Assembly: GCA_964626015.1 (NCBI GenBank)
Contig: CAZVCC010000043.1
Span: forward strand, 1 to 28,108
Direction: 5' to 3'
Length of the DNA: 28,108 bases
Source: CAIKZJ01 sp964626015
GTDB lineage: Bacteria > Bacteroidota > Ignavibacteria > Tepidaquicellales > Tepidaquicellaceae
Positions 1 through 7,385 of the stretch are shown in pieces. Position numbers and translations under genes: made by a program. Below the pieces are notes generated by a model that saw only the letters and a list, made by a program, of their open reading frames with translations, searched no databases and was not told the DNA's origin. The stretch's first letter is position 1; each line of letters opens with the position of its first letter.

Positions 1-29
1 GGAGCTTCAAAACTGCATTTTTTATGTAT

Positions 30-84
30 GCCTGCGATATGCCTGCGATATGCCTGCGATATTCCTGCGATATGCCTGCGATAT
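30..84. repeat. 11-bp tandem repeat, 5 copies
   Basis: Five head-to-tail copies of GCCTGCGATAT are seen at 30-40, 41-51, 52-62, 63-73 and 74-84. Copy 4 has T instead of G at its first base; the others are identical. The unit is more GC-rich than its surroundings. It lies about 370 bases upstream of the cytochrome gene and has no obvious coding role. Its GCGATAT core resembles the GCAATAT core of the older units in the 21-bp array at 23203-23454. Confidence 0.9.
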
Positions 85-378
85 TCATTTATGCTTATAA
101 TATGCCAAATTCCACTATTTTTGCCATAATGAATTAAAAACTGTGGTCTATAAGTGTTCAGGATTTTTCAACTTTAAAACTACTTAATATCGAAAGCCAT
201 TTTTGACACCCTACAGAATAAATAAATGTAAAAACAATATATTAATAGAATTTTTCACAGAAATTATTAAAATTAAAACAGTGTAATATATCCACATTTA
301 AACAATGTTTGTGTAAAATCTACACACAAATAGGAGGGTACTATTAAATAATTATTGTTTTTTCAATTACTTAATCTT

Positions 379-393
379 TGGCACAAGAATTGA
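379..393 (+). promoter_or_regulatory. candidate sigma-54 (RpoN) promoter for the cytochrome gene
   Basis: TGGCAC at 379-384 is followed, after exactly five bases, by TTGA at 390-393. The known RpoN consensus is TGGCAC-N5-TTGC, so the only deviation is A for C at the last position, and the -24/-12 spacing is exact. A start site about 12 bases downstream would give a leader of roughly 50 bases before the ATG at 455. No enhancer-binding regulator is encoded nearby, and AT-rich sequence raises the chance of random matches. Confidence 0.4.
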
Positions 394-454
394 AGTTATA
401 TATATAAAATGATTAAAAATTTTACAATATTTAAGAAATAAATTTTATAATTTT

Positions 455-2542
455 ATGAAAAAATTACTTACAGTTTTGATGGTTTTGGTTATGACCGCAA
501 GTGTTATGTTTGCTGCCCCAAAACCCAAAATTATGGTTCAAAGTGTTACTCCTTACATGTGGTCGACAAGTACTGTTTTAAGACCGGATTCATGTATTAC
601 AACAGGTCTTAGCACTGTACCAAATCAAACTTATGTCTATTTGTCAGTTATGAACGTTGGAGATACAGCCGCCGTTCAGACAAGTAACTGGACATTTAAT
701 TCTAAACCTGCGGGTTCAACCGCAGCTTTAACATCAATACCTTCCTTGGGTTGGTATAAGTTTTTTGCTGATGTTAAAGGTGTTTATGTTGTTAACGTTT
801 CTATAACCACATCGACAGGTACCAAAGATTCTACTCTAAAGGTTACCTCTGGTGATTATGTTGGTGTCGGTGGTTTTGACGGCGTTCCTGCTGCATACCC
901 AAATTGTATGTCTTGCCATAGTGCATCACCCGAGTTTGTGGTTCTTTTCAACAAATGGAAAGTTAGTGCTCATGGGACAACAATGAAGTATAATCTCGAT
1001 TCTGGTTCAGCTGGTTTTGGAACAAACTGCTTTAGATGTCACACAACTGGGTACGACAATAGAAAATTCGCATTGAACGGCGGTTTTGATGACAGAGCCA
1101 GAACACTCGGATGGAGCTGGTCTGCTTATTCTCCACCAAAACCGGGTAATTGGGATTCTTTAAAAACCAAATTCCCATCACTCGTTGCTTATGCTGGTAT
1201 TGGCTGCGAAAGTTGCCATGGTGCCGGTAGTGAGCATGCTTCAAGTGGTGATACTACGAAGATTGCAGTCAATTTTGACTCTAAAGTATGTTCTTCATGC
1301 CACGATAATCCTTGGAGATATCCGCAGGTAGCTCAGTGGAATAATTCAATACATTCAAATCCGGTTTTTGAGGGCAGAAATGTTGCCGACAGTTTAAGAA
1401 ACAAAACTGGCAATGACTGTAACATGTGCCATGACGGAAGAAACCACATTGATTATACTAAGAAAACTGTTGGAGGTCCAAATTATTTCACAAAGCCTGC
1501 GTTAGTTAAAGGAGATATGACAGCAATCGGATGCCCGACATGTCACGATCCGCATAGTGGTCATTTAAGAAATCATCCTTCAGATACACTTGCAAACGGT
1601 TACAATTATTCAAACGCAGGTTCAGGAAAGACTTGTATTTCTTGCCACCAGTCAAGAAGAGATAATAAAACATACGTAACAGTTAAAGGTTCATTTACTG
1701 CACAGTGGGGTCCCCACCATTCAACACAGGGCGACGTTCTTATGGGACAAAACGCTGCAACATTCGGATTCCCATTCATTTCAGGTTCACATAAAAACAT
1801 CGATGGTGCTTGCGTTGGATGTCATATGGCACCAACAACAGATACTGGTACGGTTCAGAGAGATAAAGTTGGCGGACACTCATTCAAATTACATGATGAA
1901 GCTTCAAACTATGATCACGTTAAAGGATGTTTAAGCTGCCATCCGGGAGTTACAAGCTTTGACGATTTCGTTGCTCCTGAAGATTATGATGGAAATGGTC
2001 TTATTGAACCATGGCAAAAAGAATTTGATGGATGCGTTAAAAATCTCAGAATTGCATTACCGCCCGCAGGTATTGATTCAGTATCATGGCAGTTAATCGC
2101 AAGAGACTCAATGAATCTCAACTTAAGAAAAGCATACTTCAATTATCAAATGATTGCTTATGACGGCAGTCGCGGTATTCATAATCCTTTCTATACAATT
2201 CAGGTTCTTTTAACATCGAAGAATTATGCAGTTGGCGTAATACAGAGCGGTACAGAAATCCCCGTGAAGTTCGAGTTAAGTCAGAATTACCCGAACCCGT
2301 TCAATCCAACAACAAAAATTGACTTCTCACTACCTCAATCAGGACAAGTAACACTTAAGATTTACGATATTACGGGCAGAGAAATGGTAACTCTCGTAAA
2401 TCAGAAATTTAATGCAGGTAAATATACCGCAGCATGGCACGGACTCGATGCTGCAGGACATCAGGTCGCTTCAGGTGTTTACTTCTATAAGATTGTAGCC
2501 GGAAACAACATTCAGACTAAGAGAATGGTGTTGGTTAAATAA
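455..2542 (+). CDS. secreted nine-heme cytochrome c with type IX secretion sorting domain
   Basis: This is a 695-residue multiheme c-type cytochrome, probably an extracytoplasmic electron carrier or redox enzyme. Residues 1-20 are a signal peptide (MKKLL, hydrophobic core, ending near MFAAP). Residues about 27-135 look like an Ig/PKD-type beta domain with no hemes. Nine CXXCH heme motifs start near residues 151, 192, 251, 279, 322, 360, 394, 453 and 492, in an arrangement reminiscent of cytochrome c554-like multiheme proteins. Residues 510-518 (DYDGNGLIE) look like a calcium-binding loop. Residues about 606-695 form a T9SS type A C-terminal sorting domain (NYPNPFNPTT, then a tail ending KRMVLVK), which in this group directs export across the outer membrane and surface attachment. 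It is monocistronic: a terminator follows directly. A sigma-54-like promoter precedes it. The electron partner is unknown. Confidence 0.93.
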   Translation: MKKLLTVLMVLVMTASVMFAAPKPKIMVQSVTPYMWSTSTVLRPDSCITTGLSTVPNQTYVYLSVMNVGDTAAVQTSNWTFNSKPAGSTAALTSIPSLGWYKFFADVKGVYVVNVSITTSTGTKDSTLKVTSGDYVGVGGFDGVPAAYPNCMSCHSASPEFVVLFNKWKVSAHGTTMKYNLDSGSAGFGTNCFRCHTTGYDNRKFALNGGFDDRARTLGWSWSAYSPPKPGNWDSLKTKFPSLVAYAGIGCESCHGAGSEHASSGDTTKIAVNFDSKVCSSCHDNPWRYPQVAQWNNSIHSNPVFEGRNVADSLRNKTGNDCNMCHDGRNHIDYTKKTVGGPNYFTKPALVKGDMTAIGCPTCHDPHSGHLRNHPSDTLANGYNYSNAGSGKTCISCHQSRRDNKTYVTVKGSFTAQWGPHHSTQGDVLMGQNAATFGFPFISGSHKNIDGACVGCHMAPTTDTGTVQRDKVGGHSFKLHDEASNYDHVKGCLSCHPGVTSFDDFVAPEDYDGNGLIEPWQKEFDGCVKNLRIALPPAGIDSVSWQLIARDSMNLNLRKAYFNYQMIAYDGSRGIHNPFYTIQVLLTSKNYAVGVIQSGTEIPVKFELSQNYPNPFNPTTKIDFSLPQSGQVTLKIYDITGREMVTLVNQKFNAGKYTAAWHGLDAAGHQVASGVYFYKIVAGNNIQTKRMVLVK

Positions 2543-2572
2543 AAGTGTTTTTCATAGCTTTCTCCTTTTCTA

Positions 2573-2611
2573 AGCTCGGGACATCCTCCTACGTCCCGGG
2601 CTTCTTTTTTT
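2573..2611 (+). terminator. Rho-independent terminator after the cytochrome gene
   Basis: A 10-bp stem (2573-2582 pairs with 2593-2602, one G-T pair, core CGGGAC/GTCCCG) encloses a 10-base loop and is followed by a T-rich tract at 2603-2611. It begins 30 bases after the cytochrome stop codon and separates that gene from the CHAD gene. Confidence 0.9.
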
Positions 2612-2716
2612 AATGTCGCTGATAATTCTTGCATTATTTATTATATTTTGATTAAGCTGTATTTAATCTATTTTTACATTTAGAGATTTGTATTATTAGA
2701 TTTAATCATACTAAAA

Positions 2717-3595
2717 ATGGTGAAAGATATTTTTCTTAAAAGAACGCTGAATGTTATTCGTAACGTAGATAAGTTTCTTAAAAAACCGGATGAAAATTAT
2801 CTTCACGATATAAGAACAGAATCCAGAAAGTTGGAATCGTTATTTATTACACTCGGGGAATTGTCAGGTAGCAAGGAGTATAAAGTATACTTACGTAAAT
2901 TAAAACAGTTCATAAGACTGTTCAGTCCATCGCGGGAAACTGACGTCTGTATTCAGATTACTGAAGAATATCTGACAATCAATGTAGATAATACTATGAT
3001 TTTAAAATTCTTGGATAATCTTAAAACACTTTCTGTTGAACAAAGAAGACGAATATTTGTTAATAAAAAACTTGTTGACTTTTTGCTAAGTAAATCATCA
3101 CTGGAGGATTTCATTAGAAACAAAATGTTCGAATCGGTTGGAGAAATCAGCCATGAAAAAATTAGTAGATTTCTTGGCATTCAGGTTTGTTTCCTTTACG
3201 ATAAAATGATGATTTATAAAAATGACGTCTTGACGGGTCCGGAAAACAAAAACCAACTCCATAAAATGAGGCTGCGTGCCAAACCGCTCAGATATACTCT
3301 TGACTTTTTAAATGAGTCACTTGATTTGAAGCTTTCCGATGTTGGAATTAAGATTAAAACTTTGGTTGCCTTAGCTGGCGAAATTCATGATTATGATATG
3401 CTTATTGAAAAAGTTGAAGAGTTTAAAAATATTGCTAAACAGTATCAGGTTCAATCATCAGAAGAAATTGACAGTTATTTGGATGTATTTATTAAACATT
3501 TGAATAATAAAAGAAATCAGGATTATATAAACTTTAAAGCATTAGTTACCGAAATAGATTCTGAAAAAGACGTACAAGGTTTTATAATAATCTAA
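2717..3595 (+). CDS. CHAD domain protein
   Basis: This 292-residue, mostly helical, charged protein matches the CHAD family (conserved histidine alpha-helical domain), whose members bind inorganic polyphosphate. The first CHAD motif is visible near residues 30-41 (HDIRTESRKLES, with H30, R33, R37, K38) and its partner near 181-193 (LHKMRLRAKPLRY, with H182, R185, K189, R192). A third conserved stretch, GEIHDYDML, lies near 221-229. There is no CYTH triphosphatase domain fused to it. No signal peptide is seen, so it is probably cytoplasmic. It is preceded by the cytochrome terminator and convergent with the next gene. It has no clear Shine-Dalgarno sequence, as is usual here. The family call is firm; its role in polyphosphate binding in this organism is inferred. 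Confidence 0.85.
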   Translation: MVKDIFLKRTLNVIRNVDKFLKKPDENYLHDIRTESRKLESLFITLGELSGSKEYKVYLRKLKQFIRLFSPSRETDVCIQITEEYLTINVDNTMILKFLDNLKTLSVEQRRRIFVNKKLVDFLLSKSSLEDFIRNKMFESVGEISHEKISRFLGIQVCFLYDKMMIYKNDVLTGPENKNQLHKMRLRAKPLRYTLDFLNESLDLKLSDVGIKIKTLVALAGEIHDYDMLIEKVEEFKNIAKQYQVQSSEEIDSYLDVFIKHLNNKRNQDYINFKALVTEIDSEKDVQGFIII

Positions 3596-3733
3596 TACCT
3601 GCAATACTAATAATCATTCAATTATATGGTATTTCCGTTTCGTTCTCGGTTAACTTGCGTTACGGTTGGTGAACCTTTGGTTTTAAACAGGTTACAAATT
3701 ACTGTTTTATGTTATCTTCAGCTTCTAAAAATT

Positions 3734-5452
3734 CTATCTTAAACAAAATTTAATCAGTCCTTCTATCGTATGTTTATCATTCAATTCGAGAAATGTGTTT
3801 TTGTCTCTGTTCAATGCTAACCAGTTCGAAATTACCTTTATCTCGTCAAGCTCTATTTGTGAGAATTTGTGTTTAACGAATTTATTCAATGAAAAATATA
3901 GAGTTTCTATAACTTCAGATAATTCCTCTGATACAGGTCTCTGATTAAAGTCATCATCTTGGTTGAGTTTTATCGTTTTCGCAAGCTTTCCGTTTTGAAT
4001 AAAGAACAATTCTCTTTTGCTCTCATTGTCACATTTTATAATAATCTTCTTATTGTTTATAGCAGAAGTAATAACTTTCTGATAGCTCATAACTTTAACT
4101 ATATCCGCAAGCCTGTCCCTGTATAATGCAGCTTTCTCAAAGTTTTCATTCTCTGCATTCTTGCTCATTTGCTCTCTCAGCAAACCTGTAATTGAATTGC
4201 TTCCTTCGCTGATAATAAACTTGTGTACTTTGCTAACTTCATCCCTGTATTTAGATATTGGTATCGTCATATTGCAAGGTGCTTCACATTTACCGATATC
4301 AAAATACATACAGTTAGAGTTCGTATTCTTTGCCTTTATAGTTTTGTCCTCGCATTTTCTCAGTTTATATCTGTCATAAATTTCTTTATGTATATATCTT
4401 ACCGTCCCTTTGCTCATAAAAGGACCGTAATAGTATGCATTATCATTCTCTATTTCGTAAACATAATCAAGTTTTGGAAATTCATTTTGTACATCAAATT
4501 TCAAAAAAGGATGAAACCTAAACCTCTTAATAGCAGTATTAAATCTCGGTTTGTATCTCTTTATCATCTTTGATTCAAGTATCAAAGCAGATAATTCCGA
4601 GTCGGTTATCTCGAACTCTAATTTCCTTACGCTGGTAAGAAGTTTTCTTATCTTGTACGAATGATTGTCATTATGTCTGAAGTATGATGATACCCTGTCC
4701 TTTAAATTTTTTGCTTTACCGATGTATATAATTTCATTATAGGAACTTCTCATGAAATAAACTCCGGGATCTTTTGGAATGTCCTTCAGTGACAGATTTA
4801 CACGCTTTAAAGCTAAGGGTTTTTTCTCCTCGGTGAATATCTTGGAGTTTTGAAATTTTATTATCTCGTCAATCGATTCATAATCGTATTCCTCCTGCAG
4901 TAATTGAATAAAATGAATAAGTATTTTTGCTGTTGCAAGTGTGTCGTCGTATGCCCTGTGCTTGTTCTTTATTCTTATGTTAAGGTGCTTTGCTACATTT
5001 CCAAGCGACTTGCTGCCTAATGTTCGTAGCAGCCTCCTTGAAAGTTTACAGGTGCATAGTGTGTTTAAGTTCAGATAATAAGGTTTATCAAGTCTCTTAA
5101 ATGATTCAGAAACAAATTTGTAATCGAAGCTTACATTATGCCCGGTGAATACTATTTCTGAACCGTTATTATCTGTTATGAAATCTATTATTTTATGCGC
5201 TACTTCTGAAAATGGTGGCTTGTCAAATACATCTTCATTTGTTATTCCTGTAAGTTGCGTAATCCCGTATGGAATGTGTTGTCCTGGGTTTATAAGTGTT
5301 GTATATTTATCTATGATTTCATCATTCCTTATCTTTATCAATGAAATCTCTGTAATCCTGTTGAACTTTGGGGATAATCCTGTGGTCTCAACGTCGCACA
5401 CAATAAACGTTGTATCTTCAATTAAATTTTTATTTTTGTCCTTTGCTATCAT
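3734..5452 (-). CDS. DEDDh exonuclease fused to a UvrC-like GIY-YIG nuclease
   Basis: This 572-residue fusion protein probably acts in DNA repair. Residues about 14-185 form a DnaQ/epsilon-like 3'-5' exonuclease with all five DEDDh residues visible: D20 and E22 (DVETTG), D110 (HNVSFD), H165 and D170 (HRAYDD). Residues about 225-305 form a UvrC-type GIY-YIG nuclease: G230-V-Y232, Y243-I-G245-K, R253 and a candidate catalytic E293 (LILES). Cysteines C367, C381, C389 and C393 match the spacing of the four conserved UvrC cysteines. Residues about 422-455 form a UVR motif region (NFEKAALYRDRL). The C-terminal RNase H-like nuclease and HhH domains of true UvrC are absent, so it resembles the Cho-type or epsilon-Cho fusions. 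It lies 78 bases downstream of the PAP2 gene on the same strand. Biological substrate unknown. Confidence 0.9.
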   Translation of the reverse strand: MIAKDKNKNLIEDTTFIVCDVETTGLSPKFNRITEISLIKIRNDEIIDKYTTLINPGQHIPYGITQLTGITNEDVFDKPPFSEVAHKIIDFITDNNGSEIVFTGHNVSFDYKFVSESFKRLDKPYYLNLNTLCTCKLSRRLLRTLGSKSLGNVAKHLNIRIKNKHRAYDDTLATAKILIHFIQLLQEEYDYESIDEIIKFQNSKIFTEEKKPLALKRVNLSLKDIPKDPGVYFMRSSYNEIIYIGKAKNLKDRVSSYFRHNDNHSYKIRKLLTSVRKLEFEITDSELSALILESKMIKRYKPRFNTAIKRFRFHPFLKFDVQNEFPKLDYVYEIENDNAYYYGPFMSKGTVRYIHKEIYDRYKLRKCEDKTIKAKNTNSNCMYFDIGKCEAPCNMTIPISKYRDEVSKVHKFIISEGSNSITGLLREQMSKNAENENFEKAALYRDRLADIVKVMSYQKVITSAINNKKIIIKCDNESKRELFFIQNGKLAKTIKLNQDDDFNQRPVSEELSEVIETLYFSLNKFVKHKFSQIELDEIKVISNWLALNRDKNTFLELNDKHTIEGLIKFCLR

Positions 5453-5506
5453 TAATCAAAATTCATGGAATTATCAGAAGGTAATTCATTAAACATAATA
5501 GACAAT

Positions 5507-5526
5507 TTATTATCACATGATAATAA
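5507..5526. repeat. short perfect inverted repeat between PAP2 and nuclease genes
   Basis: TTATTATCA at 5507-5515 and TGATAATAA at 5518-5526 form a 9-base perfect inverted repeat separated by two bases. It lies 5 bases past the PAP2 stop codon and 55 bases upstream of the nuclease start, both on the minus strand. There is no U-tract after it, so it is not a normal terminator. An operator or a weak processing hairpin are alternatives; AT-rich sequence makes chance possible. Confidence 0.4.
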
Positions 5527-5530
5527 TAAT

Positions 5531-6352
5531 TTAGAATTGAATAACTGCATTTAAAGAGTTTCCGTCAGAGGATATTGTAACATTATTACTTATCAAATCG
5601 TTTATTATATTGTTAATCACGTCAGCACCTATCGTGAGTCCAAGTATTGCTCCTGCAGACATACTTCCTGTATTGCTGTCAGGGCGGTTCTTTTCGTTAA
5701 AAAGATTGTTTTTAAAATCTATAATTTCCTTTCGGAAAGCAAAAACTAGTGCTGCCGATCCGCTGCCTATCACCATCCCCCCCAATACATCGCTCGGATA
5801 ATGAACTCCGAGATATATTCTTCCGTATCCGATTAGTGCTGCATATAAATATGATACAGCAATTACTGCAGGTTTATCAGGATATCTTAGTGTTAAGGAA
5901 GTTGCTATTGAAAAAGCTGTAGTAGTATGTCCTGAAGGAAATGAATACCTGTCAGTAGGGGAGTTATCCTTTCTAAAATATACGTCTTTGAGAGATACAT
6001 AAGGTCTTTCTCGTTTTACTAAGTATTTTAATCCTGCTGTTACTCCTAAACCGGTTAGTTCAGAGACCATAATAAGTGCTGCCGAGTTCTCATCATAATA
6101 ATAACCATTATATCTTGAAATACCCGCTAATCCTACAGGTAACAAAATACTGAGAGGTAATACTGATTTATCTGTTATTGGTATTACCGTATTTGAAAAT
6201 TTGTTTCTGGAATTATTAATGCTCCTGAAAAGCTTAACATCAATTCCGGTGTTTAGTTCTTCTCTTTCTAAATCCCTGAATCCTTGTGATTGGCTCTCTG
6301 AATAGATTAAATTCAATGAACAAAATAGCAAAAAAATAATATATCTGCTCAT
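5531..6352 (-). CDS. PAP2 family (type 2 phosphatidic acid phosphatase-like) membrane phosphatase
   Basis: This 273-residue protein has a signal sequence or N-terminal membrane segment (residues about 3-18) and the three PAP2 motifs. These are KX6RP at K109-P117 (KYLVKRERP), PSGH at 139-142, and R178 to H184 to D188 in RIYLGVHYPSD. Hydrophobic segments around 65-80, 90-108, 145-155, 163-178 and 190-205 fit the membrane bundle of the family. Such proteins remove phosphate from lipid or polyprenyl phosphates on the outer face of the inner membrane; the substrate cannot be told from sequence. It lies 45 bases downstream of the PLP enzyme gene on the same strand and may be transcribed with it. 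The family assignment is firm. Confidence 0.9.
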   Translation of the reverse strand: MSRYIIFLLFCSLNLIYSESQSQGFRDLEREELNTGIDVKLFRSINNSRNKFSNTVIPITDKSVLPLSILLPVGLAGISRYNGYYYDENSAALIMVSELTGLGVTAGLKYLVKRERPYVSLKDVYFRKDNSPTDRYSFPSGHTTTAFSIATSLTLRYPDKPAVIAVSYLYAALIGYGRIYLGVHYPSDVLGGMVIGSGSAALVFAFRKEIIDFKNNLFNEKNRPDSNTGSMSAGAILGLTIGADVINNIINDLISNNVTISSDGNSLNAVIQF

Positions 6353-6397
6353 GAATATTCTAATTTTGAACCGTTACAGTTTTGCTTAACAATCCTA

Positions 6398-7366
6398 TTA
6401 AATATTATTTTGTTTTAACCAGTCGTCATTATGAAACTTCGAAAGATATCTTTCACCAGTGTCACAAACTATAAAAACTACAACTCCTCTTTCATCCAGC
6501 TTTTTTGCTATTTTTAATGCAGTATACGCTGATGTACCCGTTGAAGCACCGCAGAATATCCCCTCATCTTTTGTTAGTGCTTTGCATGTATCAATTGAAT
6601 CTTTGTCACTCACTTCGACAACATCATCAATAAGATTAAAATCCATTATTTCAGGTATCATATCAAGACCAATACCCTCAACTAAATAAGGTTTACATTC
6701 ACCTGTTTGTCCTTCATCCTTATAAAGTTTCGCGATTGAACCTATAGGATCTGCTGCAATTATTTTAATTTCTGGATTCTTTTCTTTCAAGTATCTTGCC
6801 GTTCCGGTAATTGTTCCTCCTGTGCCAAGTCCCGCTACAAAATGAGTTATGTTACCCTCTGTTGCTTCCCATATTTCAGGACCAGTAGTAAGATAATGGG
6901 CTAAAGGGTTTGATTCGTTAGTGTACTGTCCTATGTATAATGAGTTTGGTGTTGTTTCTGCAATTGATTGAGCTTTATTCATGTAATATTCAGGATGGTC
7001 ATGTCCAACATTTTTCGGTACTATTACAACTTCAGCTCCAAATGCTTTTAGATAATTTCTTTTTTCCTGTGATACCTTATCTGTTACAACTATAATAGAT
7101 TTATAACCTTTTACAGCAGAAGCAAGTACAAGTCCTATTCCTGTGTTCCCGCTCGTTGCTTCTATTATCGTCCCTCCCGGTTTTAGTTTACCTTCTCTTT
7201 CGGCATTTTCAACCATTAGTTTTCCAATCCTGTCTTTAACACTGCCTCCGGGATTTAAAGATTCCATCTTTCCGAGTACTGTGGCTTTAATTCCTTTTGT
7301 TAGCTTATTTAGTTTTATTAGTGGGGTGTTTCCGACTAATTCTAAAACGTTATTCTTATACTTCAT
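6398..7366 (-). CDS. cysteine synthase / cystathionine beta-synthase family PLP enzyme
   Basis: This fold-type II PLP enzyme is 322 residues from ATG 7366. The frame is open back to a TTG at 7393, but that start would overlap lysS, so the ATG 19 bases after the lysS stop is preferred. Numbering from the ATG, the Schiff-base lysine is K44 in NPGGSVKDR, the substrate loop is TSGNTG at 71-76, and the phosphate-binding loop is GTGGT at 181-185. It uses O-acetylserine or serine with sulfide or homocysteine. The stretches AADPIGSI, VEGIGLDMIP and KFHNDDWL resemble the catalytic core of cystathionine beta-synthase more than classic CysK, though no heme or CBS regulatory domains are present. Family certain, exact reaction open. 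It is the last gene of the scp-rluB-lysS cluster. Confidence 0.9.
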   Translation of the reverse strand: MKYKNNVLELVGNTPLIKLNKLTKGIKATVLGKMESLNPGGSVKDRIGKLMVENAEREGKLKPGGTIIEATSGNTGIGLVLASAVKGYKSIIVVTDKVSQEKRNYLKAFGAEVVIVPKNVGHDHPEYYMNKAQSIAETTPNSLYIGQYTNESNPLAHYLTTGPEIWEATEGNITHFVAGLGTGGTITGTARYLKEKNPEIKIIAADPIGSIAKLYKDEGQTGECKPYLVEGIGLDMIPEIMDFNLIDDVVEVSDKDSIDTCKALTKDEGIFCGASTGTSAYTALKIAKKLDERGVVVFIVCDTGERYLSKFHNDDWLKQNNI

Positions 7367-7385
7367 TTTCCCGTCTTTATAAAAG

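Larger units (their letters stand above)
1..454. other. gene-free AT-rich leader of the cytochrome gene
   Basis: No credible coding region is visible here. The stretch holds a five-copy 11-bp tandem repeat (30-84), a long AT-rich stretch (about 85-375) with nothing recognisable, and a sigma-54-like promoter match just upstream of the cytochrome gene (379-393). The first 26 bases resemble the sequence that follows the minisatellite at 23203-23454. Confidence 0.6.

Noticed and set aside
30..84. CRISPR array
   Set aside because: The 11-bp copies are contiguous with no spacers; the same holds for the 21-bp array. No cas genes are present.
3596..3733. Possible terminator or RNA between the convergent CHAD and nuclease genes
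   Set aside because: Only short five-base arms can be paired and no T-tract is placed correctly.
4161..4573. Plus-strand open frames opposite the nuclease gene
   Set aside because: They are antisense to a clearly conserved protein and show no family features.
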